From contig CM044877.1 of the NCBI GenBank assembly GCA_024500155.1, forward strand, positions 75,348,001 to 75,412,000: DNA of 64,000 nt, read 5' to 3'. Source of the DNA: Chenopodium formosanum (taxonomy: Eukaryota; Streptophyta; Magnoliopsida; Caryophyllales; Amaranthaceae). This document shows, piece after piece, positions 47,456-56,714 of this stretch (within the stretch, counting starts at the first letter, position 1; the number at the start of each line of letters is the position of its first letter). The notes under the pieces are model-generated. The model was not told where the DNA came from. It saw only the letters and a list, made by a program, of their open reading frames with translations, and did no database searches. The position numbers and the translations under genes are program-made.

Positions 47456-48158
47456 TCAAAGAAGACTCAACAAGATTAGCTTTAAAAGAATTAAAAGACA
47501 AATTCTCAAACTTATCCTTAAGGCGATTAGCCTCTTTGGTTCTCATGTGACTAATGAGATCTTGGAGGGTCATGTCCTTCTTCTTGTGCTTCAAAGAGTT
47601 ACGGTAGTCATTCCAAGAGGGAGGGAATTTCTCCAAGAGAACATTAGCTTGAAGGGTCTCACACATCTTCATGCCTTCACCAAGAATTTCAGTCACCATG
47701 TTCTCATACTCATGGACTTGAGACATGATAGGCTTCTCATCATCCATCTTGAAATTGAGTCACTTTCCCACCACGTACTTCTTTTTCCTGGCATCATCCG
47801 CTCCATACTTTTTCTCCAAAGCATCCAAAATAACCTTGCTTGACCTGAAATTGACAAACAAATCAAACAAAGTATTGTTCATATGGTTGAGGAGATGTCC
47901 ACGAACAAGCTTGTTGTCCTTCTCCTTCTTCTTCAAGGCATCGGTGATGGCCGCCGAAATGGGATCCGTTGCAATCTTGGCCGCTTCCTCCGCCTTTTCC
48001 AAAACTTCAATGACATCTTCATTCAAAACATAATCTATTCTCACTTGTTCAAAAAAGATTAGTAGCTTTTGTGACCACCTCTTGTAATTGTTACCATCGA
48101 GAGGTTCCAACTTAGAGAGGTTGGGAAGAGACTTCATAATACTATTACCAATAGACAT
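47456..48158 (-). pseudogene. Copia 2 gag
   Basis: Starts MSIGNSIMKSLPNLSKLEPL at 48158, only 16 nt after the 5' LTR. Core motifs are DGNNYKRWSQKLLIFFEQ and NTLFDLFVN, then MDDEKPIMSQVHEYENMV and NDYRNSLKHKKKDMTLQDLI. TGA at 47760-47762 replaces a conserved Trp, and a frameshift near 47400 leads to the zinc knuckle. Confidence 0.88.
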
Positions 48159-48174
48159 AATTTCGTTTTCAAAT

Positions 48175-48948
48175 TGTTGTAAATATAGAAGAAATCTATA
48201 GTAATAGTATAAAGAAATAACAAGTAAGACCGAAAAATTGATCTTACAAAACAAAGGAACAAATGGTGTGTCGTGATGCAAATCACTGACTTGAAAACGA
48301 AATTCCGGCGCAACCAAGGTGCTCAATTGTATTCGCCGGCACGTTCCCTAAGGTTAACACACCTCTTCCACACAAAGGCACTTTTAGGTGGAAGGTTGTA
48401 GTCAAGTATCTTATGCTCAAAGAGAGATGTGTTTAAGCTACTGTGTTTGAATGTATTTTCAAGTGTATGAAATCAGAAAATTATTCTCTAATTTATAATG
48501 GAGATTGAGGTAGATGAAAAGATAGAGAGAATATTCTTGAACAAGAAAAATGAAATCAGAATTATTATGGTGGTTAAAACACCATAATAAACCTCTTAAA
48601 TGGGGGGTTACAAGAAATCAAACTAGAAGAGGAATCCAAGGGATCCGTTGGAGTTCAACGGACAAACACGCGCCTGATCAGGCGGAGCTCGCCCGATTGG
48701 GCGGACACTCTTTTTTTTCCAGACGTCTTCTCGCGCCCGGTCGGGCGCCCGATCGGGCGGAGCTTGCCTGGTCGGGTGGCAGAACTCCAGAATTTTACGA
48801 CTCTTTTCGCGCCCGATCGGGCGATGCTAGCCCGATCTGGCAACGGAGCTCCAGAATTTTACGACTCTTCTCGCGCCCGATCGGGCGATGCCCGCCCGAT
48901 CGGGCGCCCATATCTGACACTTTGAATTTCCTTTCTTTATTTCCAACA
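48175..48948 (-). repeat. Copia 2 5' LTR with GC-rich palindromes
   Basis: 774 bp, the pair of 42870-43641. It ends TTTCCAACA on the plus strand. At least four perfect CGCCCGATCGGGCG palindromes occur between 48720 and 48907. Confidence 0.92.
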
Positions 48949-48953
48949 CTAGT

Positions 48954-49387
48954 ATGTATAATGAATAAATATGAGGGACAATTAATACATTAACAAACGT
49001 AAAAAAAAAAAAAAAAAAGAATAATAATAAAAAAAAAAAGAAAAAAAAAAAAGAAAAAAGTATTGCAGATTTAAAAACAACAAATGTATAACTTAAAACT
49101 TAAGAAACTTCGTTTGTTTTACTTCGTATTATAATTCAATAGTGACGCGTACATATAACAAGTACGTACGTAATGCACGCGTACAATATAGGACGGAGTA
49201 ACTAACAAATATTATATATTAGCATGCGTACAATATAGTAGCCTATACTAGTAGGAGTACTAGGATATGTATAAATTTAGAACATAAAGAAGTAATATTG
49301 ATAAACCAAGACCATATCAATCACTTGGTTATTATTGTATAAATACTCCAAAATCATACGTAGTAGAAAATTAAATTAGGGGCACAT
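48954..49387. other. GLP4 proximal 3' flank
   Basis: Begins ATGTATAATGAATA, matching GLP1 flank at about 6016. A-rich tract at 48999-49060. The last 200 bp match the GLP1 3' flank (GCGTACAATATAGTAGCCTA, CATATCAATCACTTGG). Confidence 0.7.
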
Positions 49388-50174
49388 TTAAAATTTCGAT
49401 TGGAGCATCTTCACTATGTGTTCATCTAGCTGGAAGGCCTTGCTTAGTACATCAACATTGATAGGTGGATCAGCCCCGAAAACGGCGTTAGCAATGGTGA
49501 CCGTACCAGGGTTTTGGCTGCTTAGTCCAGCAATAGCAATAGCAGGATATTTTCCAATATTAAATTGGAAATGAATGAGGCCTTGTGGAAAAACAAACAC
49601 ATCACCTTTGTTAAGCACCTTAGTGAACAACTTGTTATCGCCGTTTGCAAGATTGGAAGTTACAAATCCTACATAGAGAGTTCCTTCAATGACTGTAAGG
49701 ATTTCACTTGCACGAGGATGTGTGTGAGGAGGGTTAAGGCCGTAAGGCGCATAGTCAATCCTAGCTAATGAGATGCCGAGGGTGTTGAGCCCTGGAAGTT
49801 GTAATGCAGAGACTAGTGTAACGGCGGATTGTACCCTATTGTTAGTGTCACCTGGCTTGTCTAGCCCATCCTTAAAGAAATCCTCGGGTTTAGCATCCAT
49901 TGGATTCTTACAAAGCAATCCATTCACAAACACTGCAAATTTTTAAATACTCCTTAGTCAGCATCAATTTTAAAAGTAAAGTACATATCGAAATTAAAAT
50001 TAAATAAATTCACAAGGTTTGTTATTAAATTGGACCAAAAAAAAACATACGTTCACTATTTGGGTCATTCACCGCAACACAGAAGTCTTGTAGCTGAGTA
50101 GGATCCGTTGCATAGGCCATGTAGGAAGACATGGCTAAGAAAGTAAGGTAAGCAAGAAAATAACGAGCTTCCAT
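49388..50174 (-). CDS. Germin-like protein 4 (secreted cupin), two exons
   Basis: Exon 1 is 50051-50174 (124 nt) and exon 2 is 49388-49932 (545 nt), with an intron of 118 nt. The 222-residue product has a signal peptide (MEARYFLAYL...), Cys32 and Cys49, metal ligands in HTHPRASE and LIHFQFN, KGD before box 2, and DTNN at 70-73 so no sequon. Exon 1 differs by PNSE where GLP1 and GLP3 have PNNE. The C-terminus has the DEH version shared with GLP1. The frame is intact. Same predicted apoplastic cupin role. It is separated from GLP3 by the gypsy and both copia elements. Confidence 0.95.
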
Positions 50175-50284
50175 CTCTCTTTTTCTTATGAAATTGGTTT
50201 GTTACACTCTAATAATTAATGAATAATGAGACTATGTTAGTATTACTAAGTGCAAGTTATAATTTTCTTGCATGCTAAATGATC

Positions 50285-50451
50285 CCTTTTATAGTTGAGG
50301 CTGGATAACTAGACTATGGTTCGAAGAAGTATACGTAGAATTGGTCATTAATCATGAAACTTTCTAGTCTATTTGTTTAGTTTTTCAATGAGGGTAGTTA
50401 ATTAATATTTTAATTTTCTTACTTAGCAGGTAATGACCTCGTCAATCTTAC
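50285..50451 (-). promoter_or_regulatory. GLP4 core promoter and conserved upstream block
   Basis: CTATAAAAGG on the minus strand at 50285-50294, with TTAGCATGCAAGAAAA downstream. TGACGAGGTCATTACCTG at about 50427-50444. Confidence 0.62.
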
Positions 50452-51596
50452 ATTGTATAGTGGTCGAGGAGAATGGTTTTATATAATCAACTAATGTCGT
50501 AAGATTAGGTTAATCAGTTTGAGTAGGACGTTTTAGTTATGCAATATCTGAATAGTTAGAGTAGGATGTATTAATAATGCAAAATACTGTATTTTAACAA
50601 ACATGTACAAACAACTAAAAAATGTTTTTCTAACTAATACTTTCGGTTTTTTCTTTTTTTTTTTTTTATATGTTTTACACTTTTACTTACATTTTGTTTT
50701 CTTTTAATTTTTTTTCTAAAAACTCTACGCTATGTACCTGTATATGATAAATTATTATTACTCCATCTATCTCATAATGTACTTGTCATATTTTTATGCT
50801 CAAATTTCGAAAACTTTGACCAATACTCATAATTCTCAATAATGTGTTTGATAATTTCATAATATAAGGTCATGTTCTCTTTATCTTATTTATATTGAAT
50901 TAGAAATATTGTGCATACATTTAAATTATTTTTGCTAAGTACCAAAAAAAATTCTTAATTAAAACTTTCTTTTGTTGGTTCATTGTTGTATTTGTTCTTT
51001 GAGAATACTGATTTTTACTAGATTAAAACTAATTTTGCTGCATTTAATTTATTTTTACTAAAATTATAATTGAATATTACTGTTCTAACATGAAGTATAA
51101 CAATTATTTAGTATGCGTTTTGATTAATTAATTTATGGTCAAAGCAAACACAAAGTAAATATCATATTGATGATATTATATTATTCCGTCACTACAAAAA
51201 TATTTAAAAGCTATGACATTTGAGCAGAGGATTGGATATGTACGTGACGATGGCAAGTAAACCTAAAAGTCTATATGTCACACAAACATGTTATTTATTT
51301 GAATAATAAGAGATATAACAATATTAACCTACAAGTAATTAGTGCTTGTTCTGTTTTCAGTGTCCAATCTTGACCGATACATACTAATAAGGTTTAAAAA
51401 GTGAGTACCCGTACCATAGAATCCATCATGGCACCAAAAAAGCTAATGTCATGCATTACGCCAAAATTAATGAATTCTTCTCTTTTTCTACATCATGTTC
51501 TTTGAAGAAAAATAAATTAAAACCTTCATGTATTTGTCACTCTATACATCTTTCATTCAGAAGTTAACTTTAACATTACTTAATAAGTAAGGTGCT
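50452..51596. other. AT-rich intergenic DNA upstream of GLP4
   Basis: The first 120 bp still resemble the other GLP flanks (GTCGTAAGATTAGGTTAATC). A single Stowaway-like end (ACTCCATCTATCTCATAATG) occurs near 50761 without a visible partner. No gene. Confidence 0.5.
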
Positions 51597-52261
51597 AGGT
51601 AAGGTAGACCTGGCAATCCTGACCCAGACCCGATGACCCGACCCGAATGACCCGACCCATGACCCAAAATCGACCCGAAACCAGTGATCCGAAATTGACC
51701 CAAAACCCGAATTAACCCGACCCGACCCATACCCGACCCGAAGTGGAACTGACCCGACTTTGACCCGAAACCCGAAACGACCCAACCCGAAACGACCCGA
51801 CCCGAGATGACCCGATCCAAAGTTGACCCCGAGACCCGAAACGACCCGACCCGAAGTTGACCCGAGACCCAAAGTTGACCCAATCCGAAAATGACCCGAC
51901 CTTTAACTTCTTTTAGTAAATAATTATATAAGTTATAAAAAGTTTATATTAAGAAATTATCCATTAAAATAGACCCAACAACATCTTACATGACTACATT
52001 GACTTTCATATAATAGCTAAAAGAGAGGTTCAAAGTGAGATGTGTGTATACTGCAAAATGTCAAATCGTTAAGAGTAATTTGGGATGGAGGGGGTATAAG
52101 AATAATTCAAAGAAATTATTACAATAATGACAATTATAATAAGAGTACGTATTAAAACTAAGATCAATAAGAGAGTGAGGTATAACTCAATTAATTAGTT
52201 AGAGCATCCCTCTTAGTTTCAGGAGATCCTGAAAGTGATTCTCAGTCTAAAATTCTAAACA

Positions 52262-52298
<37 letters not shown>

Positions 52299-52718
52299 AA
52301 TAAAAGTCAAACAATTACTATAATCCATGAAAAAAATAGCCTTCATAAATATAGTGAGTTTTTCGTCAAAATAAATAAATAAATATATATACAGAGTTGA
52401 ATTTAACCCAATGAATCACCCGAATATGACTCGACTAGAAGTTGACCCGACCTGAAGTTGACCCAAAAATTGGACCTGAAAATTGACCAGACCCGAACTG
52501 ACCCGACCCGACCCGAAAATTGGCCCAACCCAAACTGACCCGACCCGAACTCGACCCAAAGTGTTGACCCGATACCCGACCCGACCCGATTATCGGTCGA
52601 CCCGAAATGACCCGACCCGAACTTGACCCGATAATCTTTTGACCCGAACTTGACCCGACCTGAAATGACCCGACCCATACCCGACCCGAATGACCCATTT
52701 GTCAGGTCTAAGGTAAGG
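51597..52718. mobile_element. hAT-like non-autonomous element with GACCCGA subterminal repeats
   Basis: Element 51605-52710 with ends TAGACCTGGCAA and, inverted, TAGACCTGACAA. A perfect 8-bp direct repeat, AGGTAAGG, flanks it (51597-51604 and 52711-52718), the duplication length of hAT transposons. Dense degenerate GACCCGA repeats occupy both subterminal regions (51620-51900 and 52420-52700) in the same orientation. The centre is AT-rich with an A-run at 52262-52294. Gly/Ser/Val-rich reading frames across the repeats are artefacts. Confidence 0.8.
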
Positions 52719-52734
52719 TACTAAAGTACCATAT

Positions 52735-53258
52735 TGTTAGAATCCAACTCCTTTTGATGTATTAGATTCCCTTTAAGTGCTTTCCTAGAGTTTAGTTTAT
52801 GCTTTCTTAGCTTGAGGTCCCATTATTGTGTTACTATCAGATCAGTGTTCACTAGGGATTCTCCTTGTATGTCATTTAAAGCTCTTTAGAGGGCGAATGA
52901 TTAATGAAATCTTAAAGCCTTCTACCAAGTGTTGCCTTGCTTTTATGCTTGTTTGTTGTTAGACCTTTATAGATATTGTGTCTTACTTGCATATTAGCTC
53001 CCCTCCAACCCAACTTGATGCGCTAAGGACTCGTGGTTCGGACCCGCTTGTGCCCGCTTTGAAGTATCGGCCGTCACAAGCCCCGACCACCCGCGCGCAC
53101 TCCGTCGCCCAGATAGACGTGAGTGCTCCTGAGATTCTATTGCCCGCTTGTGTTGCTTTGTGCTCACAAGCCCCTCTTCCGCTCAAGGCTAACGTTCTTG
53201 CCACCAAAAGGCTAGAGCGCGCCGCACGTTTCGGGGCCCAAATTCCCGGACTGTGACA
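52735..53258 (+). repeat. 5' LTR of the gag-only element
   Basis: 524 bp beginning TGTTAGAATCC and ending GACTGTGACA. The 3' half is GC-rich (about 53020-53240). Confidence 0.92.
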
Positions 53259-53260
53259 GT

Positions 53261-53272
53261 TGGTATCAGAGC
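53261..53272 (+). other. Primer-binding site of the gag-only element
   Basis: TGGTATCAGAGC, two bases after the LTR: the classic complement of the plant initiator-Met tRNA 3' end. Confidence 0.9.
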
Positions 53273-53330
53273 CGAGGTCCAAACCTCGTCGCAAGCAACC
53301 CGTGTAGGCACCAAGGAGGGCTACACGAAG

Positions 53331-55046
53331 ATGGAATTCGTAGAAGAAAGGCTCGCTTGGCTCGAGGAGAAGGCGGACAAATGGGTCGAGCTCCAAGTCA
53401 TTGTACATGAGCAAGCCGAGCAAATTGTGAAATTAATGGCTGACAGAGATGCCCTCCGCGAACAATTGCAATTTGTTCAAGGACAAGCCGACGAAGCACT
53501 TGAGAAATGTGCTACCTTAACGCGCGCTGTGGGCAGAGACGCACTGGGTGTTGGTGCGGCAAAGATCAAGCCGCCCAAACCTCGCGACTACAGTGGCGCT
53601 AGAGATGCGAAAGAAGTTGATAACTTCCTCTTCGACATAGAGCAGTACTTCCGAATATGTCAACTGAGTGACGATCAGAAGGTGGATACTGCCATCATGT
53701 ACTTGTCCGAAGATGCTAAGCTATGGTGGCGCACCAAGCACGCAGACATCGAAGCAGGAAGGATCAAGATTGATACATGGGCGGAGTTCAAAGAGGAACT
53801 CAAAGAACAATTCTACCTCGTCAACACAGCATTTGTTGCACAGATGAAGTTGCAAGAGTGCCGCCAGAAGGGTTCTCTTCGCGACTATGTTAAGGAATAC
53901 TCGGCGATAATGTTGGACATCACAGACATGAATGAGAAAGATTGGGTGTTCAACTTTGTTAACGGGTTAAAGGAATGGGCGCAGCGAGAGATTTTGAGGC
54001 AGAATATTGATACCCTTGCTGCTGCTATGTGTGCTGCTGAAAGATTGATGGATTACTCAGTCGGAAAGGGTCTTCAATCTGAGAATGAATCAAGTGGGAC
54101 GTCAACACGCTCTAACAGTCCGTCTCCAAACTCTCCAAAGGGTAAAGAGAATGGCTCACGAGTATCGTCCAACTCCATCAATACTTATCATAGAAGAAGT
54201 GGAGGAGGTGATGCCCAGAGATTAACATCTACCCCCTCCCACAACTCTGGAAACTCAAGGGCCAGCGCATCCTCGACAAATACCAGGTCGTTGAACTGCA
54301 TACTTTGTCGAGGTCCACACAAATGGTGGGATAGCGAGCATAAAGAAGAGCTGGACAAGATCCAAAAGAGATTGTCATCCATGTCCATGCAGGAGGCCAC
54401 AAAAGAGACTAGCAGCAATGAGGAACCCACATACAGGATGGGTTCCATACGACGCTTGAGTGTTATGAGAATTATAGCACCTGAGAAAGAACCAGAAGTC
54501 CGATACCTTTCGGCAATGCGAGTGATGGAGCCAGAGAAGAAGGCAACATCGAATAAACAAGCTCGCCCCAGAGACTCAGAGAAGCGGGAGATGAAGCCCA
54601 ATGAATTGGCAACATCCCAGATGCACCCCCGCCAAAACCAGAATCAGACACCAGGTTCGAAGCAAAGAGCGACGAGCCCAGAGACACCAAAGAGACACCA
54701 AAGAAGAACCTCCCAAGAGAGAGGAAAAGTAGTGGTTGAGAAAACAACGCAGGGCCCGTGCAAGGGATTACAAAGAAAATGGTCACCCAAGAGGCACCAG
54801 CCACAACTTGAAGCTCTCCACCACAGTCTCAAGGAAGCAGCTCCCCAACAGATCATCGTGGAAGCAGCTCTCCCCCAGAATTCAACATATTCCACTCCCA
54901 GGAGGAAATTTAGAGATGAAGCTCTCAACAAGATGTTCGAGCCGAGAAACTCCAGAGACAAGCTCCTCGTCAACAAAGAAGATCCAGCTCAAGAGTCAGC
55001 AAAGATTCTAGAAGACAGCCGCACCAACGGCGCATCAGAAACTTGA
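53331..55046 (+). CDS. Retrotransposon gag (571 aa), intact
   Basis: The start chosen is ATG at 53331 (MEFVEERLAWLEEKADKW), the first in-frame ATG downstream of the primer-binding site. Residues about 5-75 form a coiled coil. The capsid-like gag domain spans about 85-245 (FLFDIEQYFRICQLSDDQKV, DAKLWWRTKHADIEAG, TWAEFKEELKEQFYLVNTAF, GSLRDYVKEYSAIML). The tail is Ser/Thr/Pro-rich and basic, with a single CILCRGPHKWW segment where a zinc knuckle would be expected. A full knuckle is lacking. No in-frame stop interrupts it, unlike every other retroelement gene in the window. This suggests recent selection or recent arrival. Confidence 0.85.
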   Translation: MEFVEERLAWLEEKADKWVELQVIVHEQAEQIVKLMADRDALREQLQFVQGQADEALEKCATLTRAVGRDALGVGAAKIKPPKPRDYSGARDAKEVDNFLFDIEQYFRICQLSDDQKVDTAIMYLSEDAKLWWRTKHADIEAGRIKIDTWAEFKEELKEQFYLVNTAFVAQMKLQECRQKGSLRDYVKEYSAIMLDITDMNEKDWVFNFVNGLKEWAQREILRQNIDTLAAAMCAAERLMDYSVGKGLQSENESSGTSTRSNSPSPNSPKGKENGSRVSSNSINTYHRRSGGGDAQRLTSTPSHNSGNSRASASSTNTRSLNCILCRGPHKWWDSEHKEELDKIQKRLSSMSMQEATKETSSNEEPTYRMGSIRRLSVMRIIAPEKEPEVRYLSAMRVMEPEKKATSNKQARPRDSEKREMKPNELATSQMHPRQNQNQTPGSKQRATSPETPKRHQRRTSQERGKVVVEKTTQGPCKGLQRKWSPKRHQPQLEALHHSLKEAAPQQIIVEAALPQNSTYSTPRRKFRDEALNKMFEPRNSRDKLLVNKEDPAQESAKILEDSRTNGASET

Positions 55047-55110
55047 GATAGTTTAGGGTTTTCTAATTTTGATTGTAACTCTTGTAAGTCGACGAGGTCG
55101 TCGACAGCTT

Positions 55111-55123
55111 AAGTGGGGGAGGA
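55111..55123 (+). other. Polypurine tract of the gag-only element
   Basis: AAGTGGGGGAGGA (then T) immediately before the 3' LTR at 55124. Confidence 0.8.
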
Positions 55124-56012
55124 TGTTAGAATCCAACTCCTTTTGATGTATTAAATTCCCTTTAAGTGCTTTCCTAGAGTTTAGTTTATGCTTTCTTAGC
55201 TTGAGGTCCCATTATTGTGTTACTGTCAGATCAATGTTCACTAGGGATTCTCCTTGTATGTCATTTAAAGCTCTTTAGAGGGCGAATGATTAATGAAATC
55301 TTAAAGCCTTCTACCAAGTGTTGCCTTGCTTTTATGCTTGTTTGTTGTTAGAACTTTATAGATATTGTGCCTTACTTGCATATTAGCTCCCCTCCAACCC
55401 AACTTGATGCGCTAAGGACTCGTGGTTCGGACCCGCTTGTGCCCGCTTTGAAGTATCGGCCGTCACAAGCCCCGACCACCCGCACTCCGTCGCCCAGATA
55501 AACATGAGTGCTGGTGGTCGGGGCTTGTGACGGCCGATACTTCAAAGCGGGCACAAGCGGGTCCGAACCACGAGTCTTTAGCGCATCAAGTTGGGTTGGA
55601 GGGGAGCTAACATGCAAGTAAGACACAATATCTATAAAGGTCTAACAACAAACAAGCATAAAAGCAAGGCAACACTTGGTAGAAGGCTTTAAGATTTCAT
55701 TAATCATTCGCCCTCTAAAGAGCTTTAAATGACAAACAAAGAGAATCCCTAGTGAACACTGATCTGACAGTAACACAATAATGGCACCTCAAGCTAAGAA
55801 AGCATAAACTAAACTCTAGGAAAGCACTTAAAGGGAATCTAATACATCAAAAGGAGTTGGATTCCAACATCAGTGAGTGCTCCTGAGATTCTATTGCCCG
55901 CTTGTGTTGCTTTATGCTCACAAGCCCCTCTTTCGCTCAAGGCTAGCGTTCTTGCCACCAAAAGGCTAGAGCGCGCCACACGTTTCGGGGCCCAAACTCC
56001 CGGACCGTGACA
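55124..56012 (+). repeat. Rearranged 3' LTR with 357-bp inverted duplication
   Basis: 55124-55480 is the first 357 bp of the LTR in normal orientation. 55481-55512 is a 32-nt spacer of LTR sequence. 55513-55869 is the same 357 bp inverted, and from about 55872 the LTR resumes (GTGAGTGCTCCTGAGATTC) to its end at 56012. The inverted copy starts exactly at GGTGGTCGGGG, mirroring CCCCGACCACC, and ends at the LTR terminus CCAACA. Confidence 0.9.
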
Positions 56013-56109
56013 CATATGCACTCCATGTCAAATTAGATCATGATTTTATTATGATTGCAAATTGATTTCAATTCCTCCAACATAAATTAATTTAAAATTT
56101 TGGCCTGGC

Positions 56110-56638
56110 TTATTTTAGGAAAATTTTCAAATTACCACCCAAAAATATAACCATTTTCGAACTAACCACCCGTTTAATTTTTTATTTTAAATTACCACCC
56201 CATAAATTAAATAAATGCTCAGATTACCACCCGTTTCAAAAATCTGGTGGATTTTCGGTTTGTGGGCCCGACCTAACACTTATTTTGACCCTTTAGACTG
56301 ATTTTTTCCCCGATTTTTTTCTTTAAAAACGTTCTTCTAACTTCAATTCACATTTTTCTCTTTAAAATTTGATAGAATTTGGTGAAGGAAATGTGAATTA
56401 AAGTTTAGAGAGCATTTTTAAACTAGAAAAATCGGGAAAAAAAATCAGTCAAAAGGGTCAAAATAAGTGTTAGGTGGGGCCTACAGACGGAAACTCCAAT
56501 GGATTTTTGAAATGGGTGGTAATCTGAGCATTTATTTAATTTAAGGGGTGGTAATTTAAAATAAAAAATTAAACGGGTGGTTAGTTCGAAAATGATTATA
56601 TTTTTGGGTGGTAATTTAAAAATTAACCCTTATTTTAT
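56110..56638. mobile_element. Foldback/MULE-like MITE, family A copy 2
   Basis: Arms match family A (AAATTACCACCCAAAAATAT, AACTAACCACCCGTTTAA, GCTCAGATTACCACCC and inverses). Candidate 9-bp target duplication TTATTTTAG/TTATTTTAT at 56110-56118 and 56630-56638, with one mismatch. Confidence 0.8.
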
Positions 56639-56714
56639 AATTTTTCATTTAAGACTGCTCTTTGAAATTTGATCATGGTGTGCCATGGGCCCATGGCTCA
56701 TGGGCATGGCCGCA

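Larger units (their letters stand above)
42865..48953 (-). mobile_element. Ty1/copia element 2 (complete structure, broken genes)
   Basis: LTRs at 42870-43641 and 48175-48948, flanked by CTAGT (42865-42869 and 48949-48953). The minus strand encodes gag, protease, integrase, RT and RNase H. The interior is clearly a different lineage from copia 1. It inserted in the GLP4 3' flank. Confidence 0.95.
52730..56017 (+). mobile_element. Gag-only LTR retrotransposon (TR-GAG-like)
   Basis: 5' LTR 52735-53258 (TGTTAGAATCC...GACTGTGACA), 3' LTR region 55124-56012, target duplication CATAT (52730-52734 and 56013-56017). Only one long frame, gag, lies between the LTRs, and no protease, RT, RNase H or integrase is found. 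Primer-binding site and polypurine tract are intact, so it could be mobilised by a relative's enzymes. The 3' LTR carries an inverted duplication. Confidence 0.9.

Noticed and set aside
51557..51883. Gly/Ser/Val-rich frames at 51557-51883 and 52403-52698 that look like glycine-rich wall proteins
   Set aside because: They are translations of GACCCGA repeats inside the hAT-like element.
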